Source: Peptoniphilus_B koenoeneniae
GTDB taxonomy: Bacteria; Bacillota; Clostridia; Tissierellales; Peptoniphilaceae
Direction of reading: 5' to 3'
Assembly: GCF_030812875.1 (NCBI RefSeq)
Contig: NZ_JAUSTN010000002.1
Coordinates: 62,001 to 126,000, forward strand
DNA: 64,000 nt
The position numbers were made by a program, and so were the translations under genes. Under the pieces are notes generated by a model, which saw only the letters and a program-made list of their open reading frames with translations, did no database searches and was not told the DNA's origin. Position 1 is the first letter of the stretch. Every line of letters begins with the position of its first letter. Below, piece by piece: positions 41,446-50,630 of this stretch.

Positions 41446-42873
41446 TTATATGTTTTTTAATTTTTCAAGAATCATTTTATTTGCTAATTGAGGGTTTGCT
41501 TTTCCTCTTGAAGCTTTCATAACTTGTCCTACTAAGAAGCCTAAAGCTCTGTCTTTTCCATTTTTGTAATCTTCTATGGATTGAGGATTTTCTGAAATAA
41601 TTTTATCAACTATTTTTTCTATCTCCCCTGTATCGCTTATTTGTATAAGACCTTTTTCCTTTATAATATCAAGGGGTTTTTTACCTGTTTCAAACATTTC
41701 TCGCAAAACTTTTTTTCCTGCATTATTGTTAATTTTGTTTTCTTTTATTTGTTCAAGTAAAATTTTCAGATCTTCTACTTCAAAAGGAGTTTTAAATTTT
41801 TCATCACCTTGCAAATCCACTCTTCTTAAAACTTCTGTCATCATCCAATTACTTGCCATATTATAGTCATCAAATTTTTCTACAAGTTTTTCATAATAAT
41901 CTGCAAGTTCTATTGTAGATGTTAAAACTTCAGCATCATATTTTGGAAGTTTATATTCTTTTACAAATCTAAGACTTTTTTCTTTAGGAAGCTCCGGCAT
42001 GGATCTTCTTATTTCTTCAATGTATTCATCGCTTATTTCAACAGGCGGTAAATCTCCTTCCGGTGCAAATCTATAATCTGCAACTGTATATTTTATTCTC
42101 ATAAGCACAGTTTTATTGTTTGCATCATCCCATCTTCTTGTGGTCCTTAATTCTTCTTCTCCCTTTTCAAGAAGACCAATGTGTCTTTCAACTTCAAAGT
42201 CAATTGCTTTTTCTACTCCTCTAAAAGAGTTTAAATTTTTAACTTCAGTAACTTTTGTTTTTTTACCACTTTCAGTATCAATGACATTTACATTTACATC
42301 GCATCTTAGGGAACCCTCTTCCATTTTGCAGTCACTTATTCCCAAGTACACAAGGGTGCTCTTTAAATTTTCAAGAAACATTCTTGCTTCAGCTCCGCTA
42401 TTCATATCGGGCTTACTTACAATTTCTATAAGAGGAACACCGCATCTGTTGTAATCCATAAGGGTATCTTCTTCCATGTGAAGAGATTTACCTGTGTCTT
42501 CTTCCATTTGTATTTTATAAATTCCAACTTTTTTTGGCCCCTCTTGGCCTTCTATTTCAATGTAACCATCATAGCAAATTGCCTGGTCATCTTGTGTTAT
42601 TTGAAAGCCCTTTGTAAGGTCGGGATAAAAGTAATTTTTTCTGTCAAATTTACTGTGATTTTTTATTTCGCAATTTAAGGCAAGACCTGCCATAACAGAA
42701 TATTTTACAACATTTTCATTTAATACTGGAAGTCCTCCCGGAAGTCCTAAACAAACAGGACAAGTTAAAGTGTTGGGTTCTTTTCCGTAGGCATTTTCGC
42801 AAGAGCAAAAGGCTTTTGTCTTAGTTGAAAGCTCAACGTGTATTTCAAGACCTACTATTGTCTTATATTTCAT
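41446..42873 (-). CDS. gatB: Asp-tRNA(Asn)/Glu-tRNA(Gln) amidotransferase subunit B
   Basis: 475 residues, normal length. N-terminal GLEIHVELSTKTKAFCSC with the cysteine pairs CxC and CPVCLGLPG (zinc). KNYFYPDLTKGFQITQ is the kinase-site signature; a tail domain runs to QLANKMILEKL. It phosphorylates the mischarged tRNA and positions it for amidation by GatA. Overlaps gatA by 4 nt. Confidence 0.97.
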   Translation of the reverse strand: MKYKTIVGLEIHVELSTKTKAFCSCENAYGKEPNTLTCPVCLGLPGGLPVLNENVVKYSVMAGLALNCEIKNHSKFDRKNYFYPDLTKGFQITQDDQAICYDGYIEIEGQEGPKKVGIYKIQMEEDTGKSLHMEEDTLMDYNRCGVPLIEIVSKPDMNSGAEARMFLENLKSTLVYLGISDCKMEEGSLRCDVNVNVIDTESGKKTKVTEVKNLNSFRGVEKAIDFEVERHIGLLEKGEEELRTTRRWDDANNKTVLMRIKYTVADYRFAPEGDLPPVEISDEYIEEIRRSMPELPKEKSLRFVKEYKLPKYDAEVLTSTIELADYYEKLVEKFDDYNMASNWMMTEVLRRVDLQGDEKFKTPFEVEDLKILLEQIKENKINNNAGKKVLREMFETGKKPLDIIKEKGLIQISDTGEIEKIVDKIISENPQSIEDYKNGKDRALGFLVGQVMKASRGKANPQLANKMILEKLKNI

Positions 42874-44297
42874 TTAAAACTCCTTTCAAATATATGGGCA
42901 CAATTAATAATTACATCGTCTTCAAATCTTTTTCCTGTAAGTTCAATTCCTACTGAAAGGCCATCTTTAATGGGCATTGGAATTGAAAGAGATGGGCAGC
43001 CCGCCATATTTGCAGGAATTGTAAACATATCAGCTTGATAAACTTCAACACTGGACATATTACTTTCAAGTTCAAAGGGAAGCATAGGTGAAGTTGGACT
43101 CAAAATAAAATCATGATCTTTTAGAGCCATATCCATATCTCTTTTTATAAGTCCCCTTACTTTTAAAGCCTTATAATAGTAGTCTTCTGCAAGATCCAAG
43201 CTAAGTATATGAGTTCCTATCATAATACGTTTTTTTACTTCTTTTCCGAATCCTTCTCCCCTTGATTTTCTATACATTTCTTCAATACTTCCATATTCCT
43301 TTGTTCTGTGTCCAAATCTAAGGCCATCAAATCTTGCCATATTAGGAGCTATTTCTCCATTTACGAGAATGTGATAAGTTTCTATTACATATTTTAAATA
43401 GGGAAGGTCTATTATTTCAACTTTTCCTCCTAAATCTTGGAATTTTTTTATTGCCCTTTCAAATTCAGACATAACATTTTCTTTTAAATCCATTTCCATA
43501 TAAATTTTTGGAATTGCAATTTTTTTGTTTTTTAAATAAGTTTCATCTAAATTTTTTAAATCAATTTTTTCAATGGATTCATTTCCAAGACTTGTTGCAT
43601 CTAATTTATCTCTTCCAACTAAAATTTTTAAAAGACTTGTTGCATCTTCAACGGAATGTCCCATTGTTCCCGGAGAATCAAAAGTATTTGCCATAGTGGA
43701 AATTCCATATCTTGAAATACTTCCGTAAGTGGGTTTTATCCCTACAATACCACAGTAGCTTGCAGGTTGTCTTGTAGATCCTCCTGTATCAGTTCCCACT
43801 GAAACAAGAGCTGTATTTGATGCAACAGAAGCTGCGCTTCCTCCTGATGAACCTCCTGGTACAAGTTTTGTATTTAAGGGGTTTTTTGTATAGCCAAAAT
43901 AGGAACTTCTTGTTGTCGCCCCCATGGCAAATTCATCCATATTTGTCTTTCCTAAAATGACAGCTCCTGCTTCTTTTACTTTTTTACTTACAGAAGAGTC
44001 ATAGGGAGAAATATAGTTTTCAAGCATTTTTGATCCACAAGTCATTCTTACATCTTTTAAAGAAATATTATCTTTAAGGGAAAGAGGAATTCCATATAGG
44101 GGAAGGTCAAAATTTCCTTCATCAAGTTCTTTTGCCCTCTTTAAAGCAAGATCATTTGTCTTAGTAATGTAAGCATTTATTTCTCCGTCTTTTTCTTCAA
44201 TATTTTTTATATATGCCCTTGTAACTTCAGTAACTGAAAAATCTTTTTTTCTATAACCCTGACAAAGTTGTTCAAGGGATAATTCTGTTAAATTCAT
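42870..44297 (-). CDS. gatA: Asp-tRNA(Asn)/Glu-tRNA(Gln) amidotransferase subunit A
   Basis: 475 residues. Amidase-signature family: catalytic Lys in GIPLSLKDNI, then PGGSSGGSAASVA and GTDTGGSTRQPA with the Ser-cisSer-Lys triad. It releases ammonia from glutamine for GatB. Lies 3 nt downstream of gatC. Confidence 0.97.
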   Translation of the reverse strand: MNLTELSLEQLCQGYRKKDFSVTEVTRAYIKNIEEKDGEINAYITKTNDLALKRAKELDEGNFDLPLYGIPLSLKDNISLKDVRMTCGSKMLENYISPYDSSVSKKVKEAGAVILGKTNMDEFAMGATTRSSYFGYTKNPLNTKLVPGGSSGGSAASVASNTALVSVGTDTGGSTRQPASYCGIVGIKPTYGSISRYGISTMANTFDSPGTMGHSVEDATSLLKILVGRDKLDATSLGNESIEKIDLKNLDETYLKNKKIAIPKIYMEMDLKENVMSEFERAIKKFQDLGGKVEIIDLPYLKYVIETYHILVNGEIAPNMARFDGLRFGHRTKEYGSIEEMYRKSRGEGFGKEVKKRIMIGTHILSLDLAEDYYYKALKVRGLIKRDMDMALKDHDFILSPTSPMLPFELESNMSSVEVYQADMFTIPANMAGCPSLSIPMPIKDGLSVGIELTGKRFEDDVIINCAHIFERSFK

Positions 44298-44300
44298 ATT

Positions 44301-44582
44301 TTACTCCACAAACTTTATAATCTTAAAGAATCCGTATTTTTCTTCTGCTGTGTTTTCAGTAGCATCCTTCACATCTAAAGATTCTTTTACCTTATCTTCT
44401 CTTAAATTATTAATTGTTCCGTTGACCTGAAAAACTCCTTCTATATTCTCAGTGTCAATCTTAGCAATACTATCAATTAAATTCATAGTTTCAGAAAAAT
44501 CTTCTTCAAAGTTTTTAAGCTCCTCTTCTGAAAATTCAATCTGAGCAATATCTGCTATGTGTTTAATTTCCTCAAGCTTCAT
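44301..44582 (-). CDS. gatC: Asp-tRNA(Asn)/Glu-tRNA(Gln) amidotransferase subunit C
   Basis: 93 residues, normal for GatC. N-terminal HIADIAQIEFSEEEL is typical, as are LIDSIAKIDTENIEG and LREDKVKES. It wraps around the A/B interface. Separated by 2 nt from ligA; an upstream GAGG is present. Confidence 0.92.
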   Translation of the reverse strand: MKLEEIKHIADIAQIEFSEEELKNFEEDFSETMNLIDSIAKIDTENIEGVFQVNGTINNLREDKVKESLDVKDATENTAEEKYGFFKIIKFVE

Positions 44583-44584
44583 TG

Positions 44585-46543
44585 TTACCTCCGCTTATTA
44601 TACTCATCTTCATCTATTATTTCTATACCAAGACTTTGTGCCTTATCTGCCTTAGAACCAGGACTTTCTCCTATGATAACCAAATCAGTTTTTTTGCTTA
44701 CTGATCCTGTCACTTTTGCTCCTAAACCTAAAAGCTCATTTTCAATTTCTTTTCTTGGCCTTGATAAAGCTCCTGTAAGAACTATTATTTTATCTTTAAA
44801 ATAATTATTTTCTGTTTGTATTTTTGTGTAGTGGCTTTTTACTCCATACTCAATTAATTCATCAAGAGCCTCTTTAATTTTTTTATCTTTAAAAAATTCT
44901 ACAATCTCATGAGCTGTTATAGGTCCTATATCTCCTATATCCTTTAGGTCTTCTTCTTTAGCCTTGGATAAATTTTCAAAAGATTCAAAGTTTTTTGCAA
45001 GATCTCTTGCAGTTTTTATGCCTACATTGTGAATTCCCAAGGCATATATAAAGTTTTCAAGTTCCACATCTTTACTTTTTTCTATTTCATCTAAAAGATT
45101 TTGGCTTTTCTTTTTTCCAAAACCTTCAAGTTTCATTAAATCTTTAAGTTCAAGTTTATATAACATGGGAACTTCTTTTATATTTAAATCCGATAAAAGT
45201 TTAAGGGCTGTTTTGTCACTTAAACCTTCTATATTCATACCATCTCTTGAAGCAAAATGAACAATCCTTGAAACAAGTTGAGGAATGCAGGATAAGGTAT
45301 TGGGACAAAATATATGAACCCCGTCCTGATACAACTCCGCTCCACAAGATGGACAATGTGTCGGTTTTTCAATAGGAATAGTTTTTTCATCGCTGGGCAC
45401 TACTCCTAAAATTTCAGGAATAACATCATTGCTTCTTCTTATTAAAACCCTTGAGCCTAACTCAACTTTTTTCCTTAAGATGTCATCATAATTGTTTAGA
45501 GTTGCTCTTGTAATAGTAGCTCCGCCTATGTCCACCGGTTCCAGAATAGCAGAGGGAGTAACCTTTGCACTCCTTCCCACATTCCAAACTACATCTAAAA
45601 GCTTTGTGGTTATTTCTTCCGCTTCAAACTTGTAGGCTATGGACCATCTTGGAAATTTATTTGTGTAGCCCAAAGCCTGTCTGATTTTCATATCATTTAT
45701 TTTTATTGTTACCCCATCAATTTGAACATCTAAATCATCTCTTATTTTTCCTATGTGATTTATTTTTTCTATAGCCTCATCAATGGAAAAAACATGATAA
45801 TAAATTGAATTTACCTTAAATCTATTGTCCTTTAAAAATTTTTTCATTTCTATGTCAGACTCAAAAGTTTTTCCTTCAATATAACCTATATTGTAAAAAT
45901 AAGCAGTTAAATGCCTACTTTCAGTAACCTTTGAATCTAAGTTTCTCAAGGCTCCTGCAGCAGCATTTCTTACATTTTTAAGAGGCTCTTCATTTTCTTT
46001 ATTGTATCTATAAAAGGCATCATAGGGCATTAATCCTTCCCCTTGAACTTCCATTTTTCCCTTATAATCAATTTTAAGAGGAATAGATTTTATGGTTTTT
46101 ATCTGAGGTAAAATTTCCTCTCCTACAAGTCCATTTCCCCTTGTAGCAGCATTTACTAAAAATCCCCCATCATAAGTTAAATTAATTGTGAGCCCGTCAA
46201 ATTTAAGCTCTATAACATAATCAAGTTTTTCATTAATATTAAGGCTTTCCAAAAGTCTTTTATTTCTAATTTCCCAATTTTTTAAAGCTTCAAAACTTTG
46301 AGCCTTATCCATGGAATAAAGAGGGCTTATATGAGTGTGTTTTACAAAGCCCTTTAAAACCTGTCCTCCAACTCTTTTTGTAGGTGAATCTTCTAAAACA
46401 ATGCCTCTTTCTTTTTCAAGTTTTACAAGTTCATCATATAAAATGTCATATTCCTTATCACTTACTAAAGGTTCATCAAGAGTATAGTAGTGGTATCCCA
46501 ATTCATTAAGTCTATCTACAAGTTCTCTTAATCTATCTTTCAT
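44585..46543 (-). CDS. ligA: NAD-dependent DNA ligase
   Basis: 652 residues. Ia domain with SDKEYDILYDEL, adenylation motif ELKFDG (catalytic K near 114), OB fold with VNVGR-like WNVGRSAKVTPSAIL, a Cys4 zinc finger (CPSCGAEL..CPNTLSC), helix-hairpin-helix repeats and a C-terminal BRCT domain (VLTGALSRPRKEIE). Seals nicks in replication and repair. ATGA overlap with pcrA. Confidence 0.97.
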   Translation of the reverse strand: MKDRLRELVDRLNELGYHYYTLDEPLVSDKEYDILYDELVKLEKERGIVLEDSPTKRVGGQVLKGFVKHTHISPLYSMDKAQSFEALKNWEIRNKRLLESLNINEKLDYVIELKFDGLTINLTYDGGFLVNAATRGNGLVGEEILPQIKTIKSIPLKIDYKGKMEVQGEGLMPYDAFYRYNKENEEPLKNVRNAAAGALRNLDSKVTESRHLTAYFYNIGYIEGKTFESDIEMKKFLKDNRFKVNSIYYHVFSIDEAIEKINHIGKIRDDLDVQIDGVTIKINDMKIRQALGYTNKFPRWSIAYKFEAEEITTKLLDVVWNVGRSAKVTPSAILEPVDIGGATITRATLNNYDDILRKKVELGSRVLIRRSNDVIPEILGVVPSDEKTIPIEKPTHCPSCGAELYQDGVHIFCPNTLSCIPQLVSRIVHFASRDGMNIEGLSDKTALKLLSDLNIKEVPMLYKLELKDLMKLEGFGKKKSQNLLDEIEKSKDVELENFIYALGIHNVGIKTARDLAKNFESFENLSKAKEEDLKDIGDIGPITAHEIVEFFKDKKIKEALDELIEYGVKSHYTKIQTENNYFKDKIIVLTGALSRPRKEIENELLGLGAKVTGSVSKKTDLVIIGESPGSKADKAQSLGIEIIDEDEYNKRR

Positions 46544-48729
46544 TTTATCAACTCCAAAGGTGCGAAGGAAAGCATAAGTCTTTTTATTCCTCCCTTGTCA
46601 AAAGAAATAACAACTTCATAATCATTTCCTTTTTTCGTTTTAGCAACAATCATTCCCTGACCGAAAGTTTTATGTCTCACCTTATCCCCTATATTTATAT
46701 TTTTATTTTCCTTACTCATTTCCGGTTTTTGACTTTTCCATATAGGATATCTTAATAAATCTTCACCCTTATCTTTATTTGTTTTTGTAAAATCAATAAC
46801 TTCAACGTTATTTTTTTCTTCACAGGAAATCTTTTTAATATCTCCCATTTCATCAATAAATCTGGATTCCCTATTAAATTGAGTGTTTCCAAACCTGTTT
46901 CTCGCCTTTGCTGAAGATATATATAATTCTTCCTCGGCTCTTGTTATGGCAACATAACAAAGTCTTCTTTCCTCTTCCACGTCTTCGTCTTCTTCCATGC
47001 TCATAAAAGAAGGAAAGATATTTTCTTCCATGCCCACTAAAAAAACAACAGGAAATTCCAATCCCTTAGCAGCATGAACTGTCATAAGTTTTACTCCGCT
47101 TTTCTCATCAGTTTTATCAACATCAGACAAAAGAGAAACCATGGCAAGAAATTCTTCCAGGCTTGCTCCCGCAACTTCTTTTTCAAAATCTTTTGCAGCG
47201 GAAACAAACTCCTCTAAATTTTCAATCCTCGTTCTGCTTTCTAAGCTTTTATCTTTCTGCAAATCACTTAAATAGCCTGAATCAATAATAACTCCTTCAA
47301 TAAGAGAAGGCAGATCTAAATTTAGTGCCTTGTCCTTTAAGGTTTCTATTATTTCCTTAAAATCATTTATCTTCTTATTTTTCCCAAAGTCATATTTATC
47401 AGCATCTTCAATGACTTTTAAAATACTTATATTTTCACGAAGGGCAGCTTCTTCAAGTTTTTCAAGGCTTGTTAAACCTATGCCCCTTTTAGGTGTATTT
47501 ATTATCCTCTTTAAAGAAACATCATCATTTTCATTTACGAGAAGCCTTAAATAGGCAAGAATATCCTTAACCTCTTTTCTATCATAAAACCTTAGACCGC
47601 CTATGATCTTATATGGAATTCCCTCTCTCATGAGCATATCTTCAAAGCCTCTTGATTGAGCGTTAGTCCTATATAAAATTGCAAACTCATCAAAAGATCT
47701 GCCCTTATAATTTAATTGCTCAATTTTATTTACAACACCCCTGTCCTCCTCAATAGAATGTTCATATCTTTCATATTCCACATCTTTTCCATCCTCTTGA
47801 GAAGTCCACAAATTCTTTTTATACCTATCTGAATTATTTTTTATTACTGAGTTTGCAGCTCTTAAAATATTTCCCGTCGACCTATAATTTTGCTCAAGTA
47901 AAATAACTTTTGCATCCTTATAATCTTTTTCAAAATTTAAAATATTTGAAATATCCGCCCCTCTCCACTTATAAATGGATTGGTCATTATCTCCTACTAA
48001 AGTTAAATTTGGATTTTCTCTTGATAAATACCTTATTAAAAAATACTGCATTTTGTTGGTATCCTGATACTCATCAACAAAAATATAATCAAACTTTTCC
48101 CTATAATAGTTTCTAACTTCAATAGAATCCCTTAAAAGTTCAACAGTTTTTATAATCAAATCATCAAAATCTAAAGCATTGTTGGTCTTTAAAGATGAAT
48201 TATAATCTTCATAAATCTCACTTAAGATTTTATCGTAAAAGTTTTCCCCGTTTTCTTTAAGAAATTCTTTAGGACTTACTCCTTCATTTTTTAAAGATGA
48301 AATTTTTGAAATTATAGCCTTAGGTTTAAACATTTCACCGTTTAAATTTCTTCTCTTTATAATATCCTTAAGTAAAGTTACCTGGTCATGGGTGTCATAA
48401 ATAGTAAAGTTTTTACTAAAGCCAAGTCTATCAATATTCATCCTTAAAATTCTTACGCAAATTGAGTGAAAAGTTCCAATCCACATTTTTGAAGCATCAG
48501 TCATAAGAAGTTTTTCAACCCTATCTCTCATTTCTCCAGCAGCTTTATTGGTAAAGGTAAAGGCTAAAATTTTAGAAGGAAAAACATTTAAATGCTCTAT
48601 TAAATATGCAATTTTACTGGTTACAACTTTTGTCTTGCCAGATCCTGCTCCTGCAAGAATTAAAAGAGGACCCTCAGTTTGGTAAACCGCTTCTCTTTGT
48701 CTTTCATTAAGTTCTTCTAAATAGCTCAC
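46540..48729 (-). CDS. pcrA: ATP-dependent DNA helicase PcrA/UvrD
   Basis: 729 residues. Superfamily 1 motifs: Walker A AGAGSGKTKVV, Ia FTNKAAGEMRDR, II DEYQDTN, III GDNDQSIYKWRGAD, IV EQNYRST, V VHAAKGLEFPVV, VI VAITRAEE. A C-terminal Tudor-like extension ends the protein (GDKVRHKTFGQGM). Acts in repair and rolling-circle replication; the usual Firmicute partner of ligA. ATGA overlap with tcdA. Confidence 0.97.
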   Translation of the reverse strand: MSYLEELNERQREAVYQTEGPLLILAGAGSGKTKVVTSKIAYLIEHLNVFPSKILAFTFTNKAAGEMRDRVEKLLMTDASKMWIGTFHSICVRILRMNIDRLGFSKNFTIYDTHDQVTLLKDIIKRRNLNGEMFKPKAIISKISSLKNEGVSPKEFLKENGENFYDKILSEIYEDYNSSLKTNNALDFDDLIIKTVELLRDSIEVRNYYREKFDYIFVDEYQDTNKMQYFLIRYLSRENPNLTLVGDNDQSIYKWRGADISNILNFEKDYKDAKVILLEQNYRSTGNILRAANSVIKNNSDRYKKNLWTSQEDGKDVEYERYEHSIEEDRGVVNKIEQLNYKGRSFDEFAILYRTNAQSRGFEDMLMREGIPYKIIGGLRFYDRKEVKDILAYLRLLVNENDDVSLKRIINTPKRGIGLTSLEKLEEAALRENISILKVIEDADKYDFGKNKKINDFKEIIETLKDKALNLDLPSLIEGVIIDSGYLSDLQKDKSLESRTRIENLEEFVSAAKDFEKEVAGASLEEFLAMVSLLSDVDKTDEKSGVKLMTVHAAKGLEFPVVFLVGMEENIFPSFMSMEEDEDVEEERRLCYVAITRAEEELYISSAKARNRFGNTQFNRESRFIDEMGDIKKISCEEKNNVEVIDFTKTNKDKGEDLLRYPIWKSQKPEMSKENKNINIGDKVRHKTFGQGMIVAKTKKGNDYEVVISFDKGGIKRLMLSFAPLELIK

Positions 48730-49409
48730 TTTAATAACTCCCTTACAATATATGATCCAATCATTAAGCCTGCAGACGGAGGAACAAATGGTGTTGAACC
48801 TGGAGTTCTTTTATCTTCCGATAAATTATTTGGCTTTTCCGTACTATAAATTACAATGGGATCTAAATTAATATCTTTTAGCAATTTTCTCATACGCCTT
48901 GCCAGAGGATCCGTATGAGTTTTTGAGATTTTTGTAATTATAAGTTTTGATGGATCTAATTTATTACCCGTTCCCATTGATGAAATAATAGGAATCTTAT
49001 TTTCTTCTGCATTTTTAATTAAAAGTAGCTTAGCTTTAACATCATCAATGGCATCTGCAATAAAATCATAATTTTTAAGATCAATTAAACTTTGGCTGGT
49101 TTCACTATAATTTATTTTATAAGCTTCAACTATAATTTCAGAATTTATATCTAAAAGTCTTTTTTTTAATACACTGACCTTATCTAAACCTAAAGTTGAA
49201 TCCAAAGCTATAAGTTGCCTATTTTTATTTGTTATATCAACAAAATCTCTATCAACTATACCTATTCTTCCTAGGCCTACCCTTGCTAAAGATTCTGCCA
49301 CATAGGAACCCACTCCACCTAAGCCGAATACAATAACTGATGAATTTTTAAGCTTTTCACTTCCATCTTTTCCGATTACTTTTTCAGTTCTTTCTTTCCA
49401 ATTTGTCAA
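48726..49409 (-). CDS. tcdA: tRNA threonylcarbamoyladenosine dehydratase (TcdA/CsdL family)
   Basis: 227 residues. E1/ThiF-like fold with GLGGVGSYVAESLARVG, DRDFVDITNKNRQ and C-terminal GSTPFVPPSAGLMIGS, all typical of TcdA, which cyclises t6A at position 37 in tRNA. ATGA overlap with the SLH gene before it. Confidence 0.92.
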   Translation of the reverse strand: MTNWKERTEKVIGKDGSEKLKNSSVIVFGLGGVGSYVAESLARVGLGRIGIVDRDFVDITNKNRQLIALDSTLGLDKVSVLKKRLLDINSEIIVEAYKINYSETSQSLIDLKNYDFIADAIDDVKAKLLLIKNAEENKIPIISSMGTGNKLDPSKLIITKISKTHTDPLARRMRKLLKDINLDPIVIYSTEKPNNLSEDKRTPGSTPFVPPSAGLMIGSYIVRELLK

Positions 49410-50518
49410 TTTATGTCTACCTTTGTTACATTTCCATTAACAATTTCAATATTTGAAAAATACTCTTTGTCTTTTTCAAGAGACCTGTCAAAATAATATA
49501 CAAATTCTCTTGGCCCCTTATAATTTAAAGATATATTTAAAATTTCCACAAGACTCTTATATCTTGAATCTTCCTTCTCAATATTTTTTATTTTAATATT
49601 TGCAGGAAAAACCATATTTTGGGAACTTATATCTTCAAAATAATTTTTAACAATTCCATCTTCAATAGTAAATTTAAATATGCTTCCAATTTTACTTATG
49701 TCAATTTTTACAGAAGACTTATAATTTTCCATAGTTCCATCATGTTCAATTGTTAAAATATCATCTCTTATATCAACTAATTTTCCTTGAATTTCTTTAG
49801 AATTTTGAATTTTTTCACTGTTTTTGTCTATAACTGAAGAAGATGCCTTTAAAATTTCTGGATTTGTTTTTAAAATCTTATCCATAATAACCGCCATTTC
49901 CGATCTTCTTACATATCTTTTTCCCAAAAACTTTCCGTCACTTCCTGAATCAGAAAAAATTCCAAGTTCTACAAGACTTGCAAGATAACCTTGAGAAATG
50001 TAAGGAGTATCAAATAAATCCTTATGTTTTAAAAGAGATGTGTCTCCATATTTATTGAGTTTAAAAGCTCTTCCAAGATAAACTACAATTGAATTTCTGT
50101 CTGGATACTTTTTATTTTCTATAAATCCGCCCTTTTTCCCTGCCTCAAGAGTTTTTTCACTTATTGTTCCTCTTACTAAATTAAATTTAACCGCACTATC
50201 TGCCCATAAGGGTATAGAATACTTACTTAAATCAATTTGTAAATTTTTTATTTGTTCAGCCTCTTCTGGACTTACTTTTGAAATGCTCTCAATTATTTTT
50301 AAAGTTTCTAAAAAAGAAACAGGATTTTCAGGTTTAAAATTTCCATCAGGAAAACCTGAAAGTAAATTTTTTTCAGATAAATCAATAATTTGTGGATAAG
50401 CCCAAGAAAATGGTCCGTCTTTTTTTAAATCTTTATATTCTGCAGCAAAAACTGAAGCTGGCAGTAAAGATAGGGATAAGCCTAAGATACTTAATCTATA
50501 TAAAATTTTATTTTTCAT
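49406..50518 (-). CDS. SLH-domain surface protein (shorter paralog)
   Basis: 370 residues from ATG 50518 (GGAGG in front). Signal peptide with cleavage near VFAA (about 27). SLH-type repeats follow: GPFSWAYPQIIDLSEKNLLSGFPDGNFKPENPVS near 38-70, a second weaker one near 110-160 and a third with GKRYVRRSEMAVIMDKI near 205. The C-terminal ~150 residues are unrelated beta-rich sequence. SLH repeats anchor proteins to pyruvylated wall polymers. Oddly it is first in a DNA-repair/translation operon. Confidence 0.85.
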   Translation of the reverse strand: MKNKILYRLSILGLSLSLLPASVFAAEYKDLKKDGPFSWAYPQIIDLSEKNLLSGFPDGNFKPENPVSFLETLKIIESISKVSPEEAEQIKNLQIDLSKYSIPLWADSAVKFNLVRGTISEKTLEAGKKGGFIENKKYPDRNSIVVYLGRAFKLNKYGDTSLLKHKDLFDTPYISQGYLASLVELGIFSDSGSDGKFLGKRYVRRSEMAVIMDKILKTNPEILKASSSVIDKNSEKIQNSKEIQGKLVDIRDDILTIEHDGTMENYKSSVKIDISKIGSIFKFTIEDGIVKNYFEDISSQNMVFPANIKIKNIEKEDSRYKSLVEILNISLNYKGPREFVYYFDRSLEKDKEYFSNIEIVNGNVTKVDIN

Positions 50519-50586
50519 AAAAACCTCCATTTTTTAATTATAACACATTATATATTATTGAAAATAAAGAGCCCTTAAGATGAAGG

Positions 50587-50620
50587 TAAAAAAAATCAGC
50601 CTTAATTTTAAGGCTGATAA
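50587..50620 (-). terminator. Terminator of the longer SLH gene
   Basis: ATCAGCCTTAA / TTAAGGCTGAT 11-bp stem with a 2-nt loop and eight T residues on the minus strand. Confidence 0.92.
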
Positions 50621-50630
50621 TTTTTTAATT

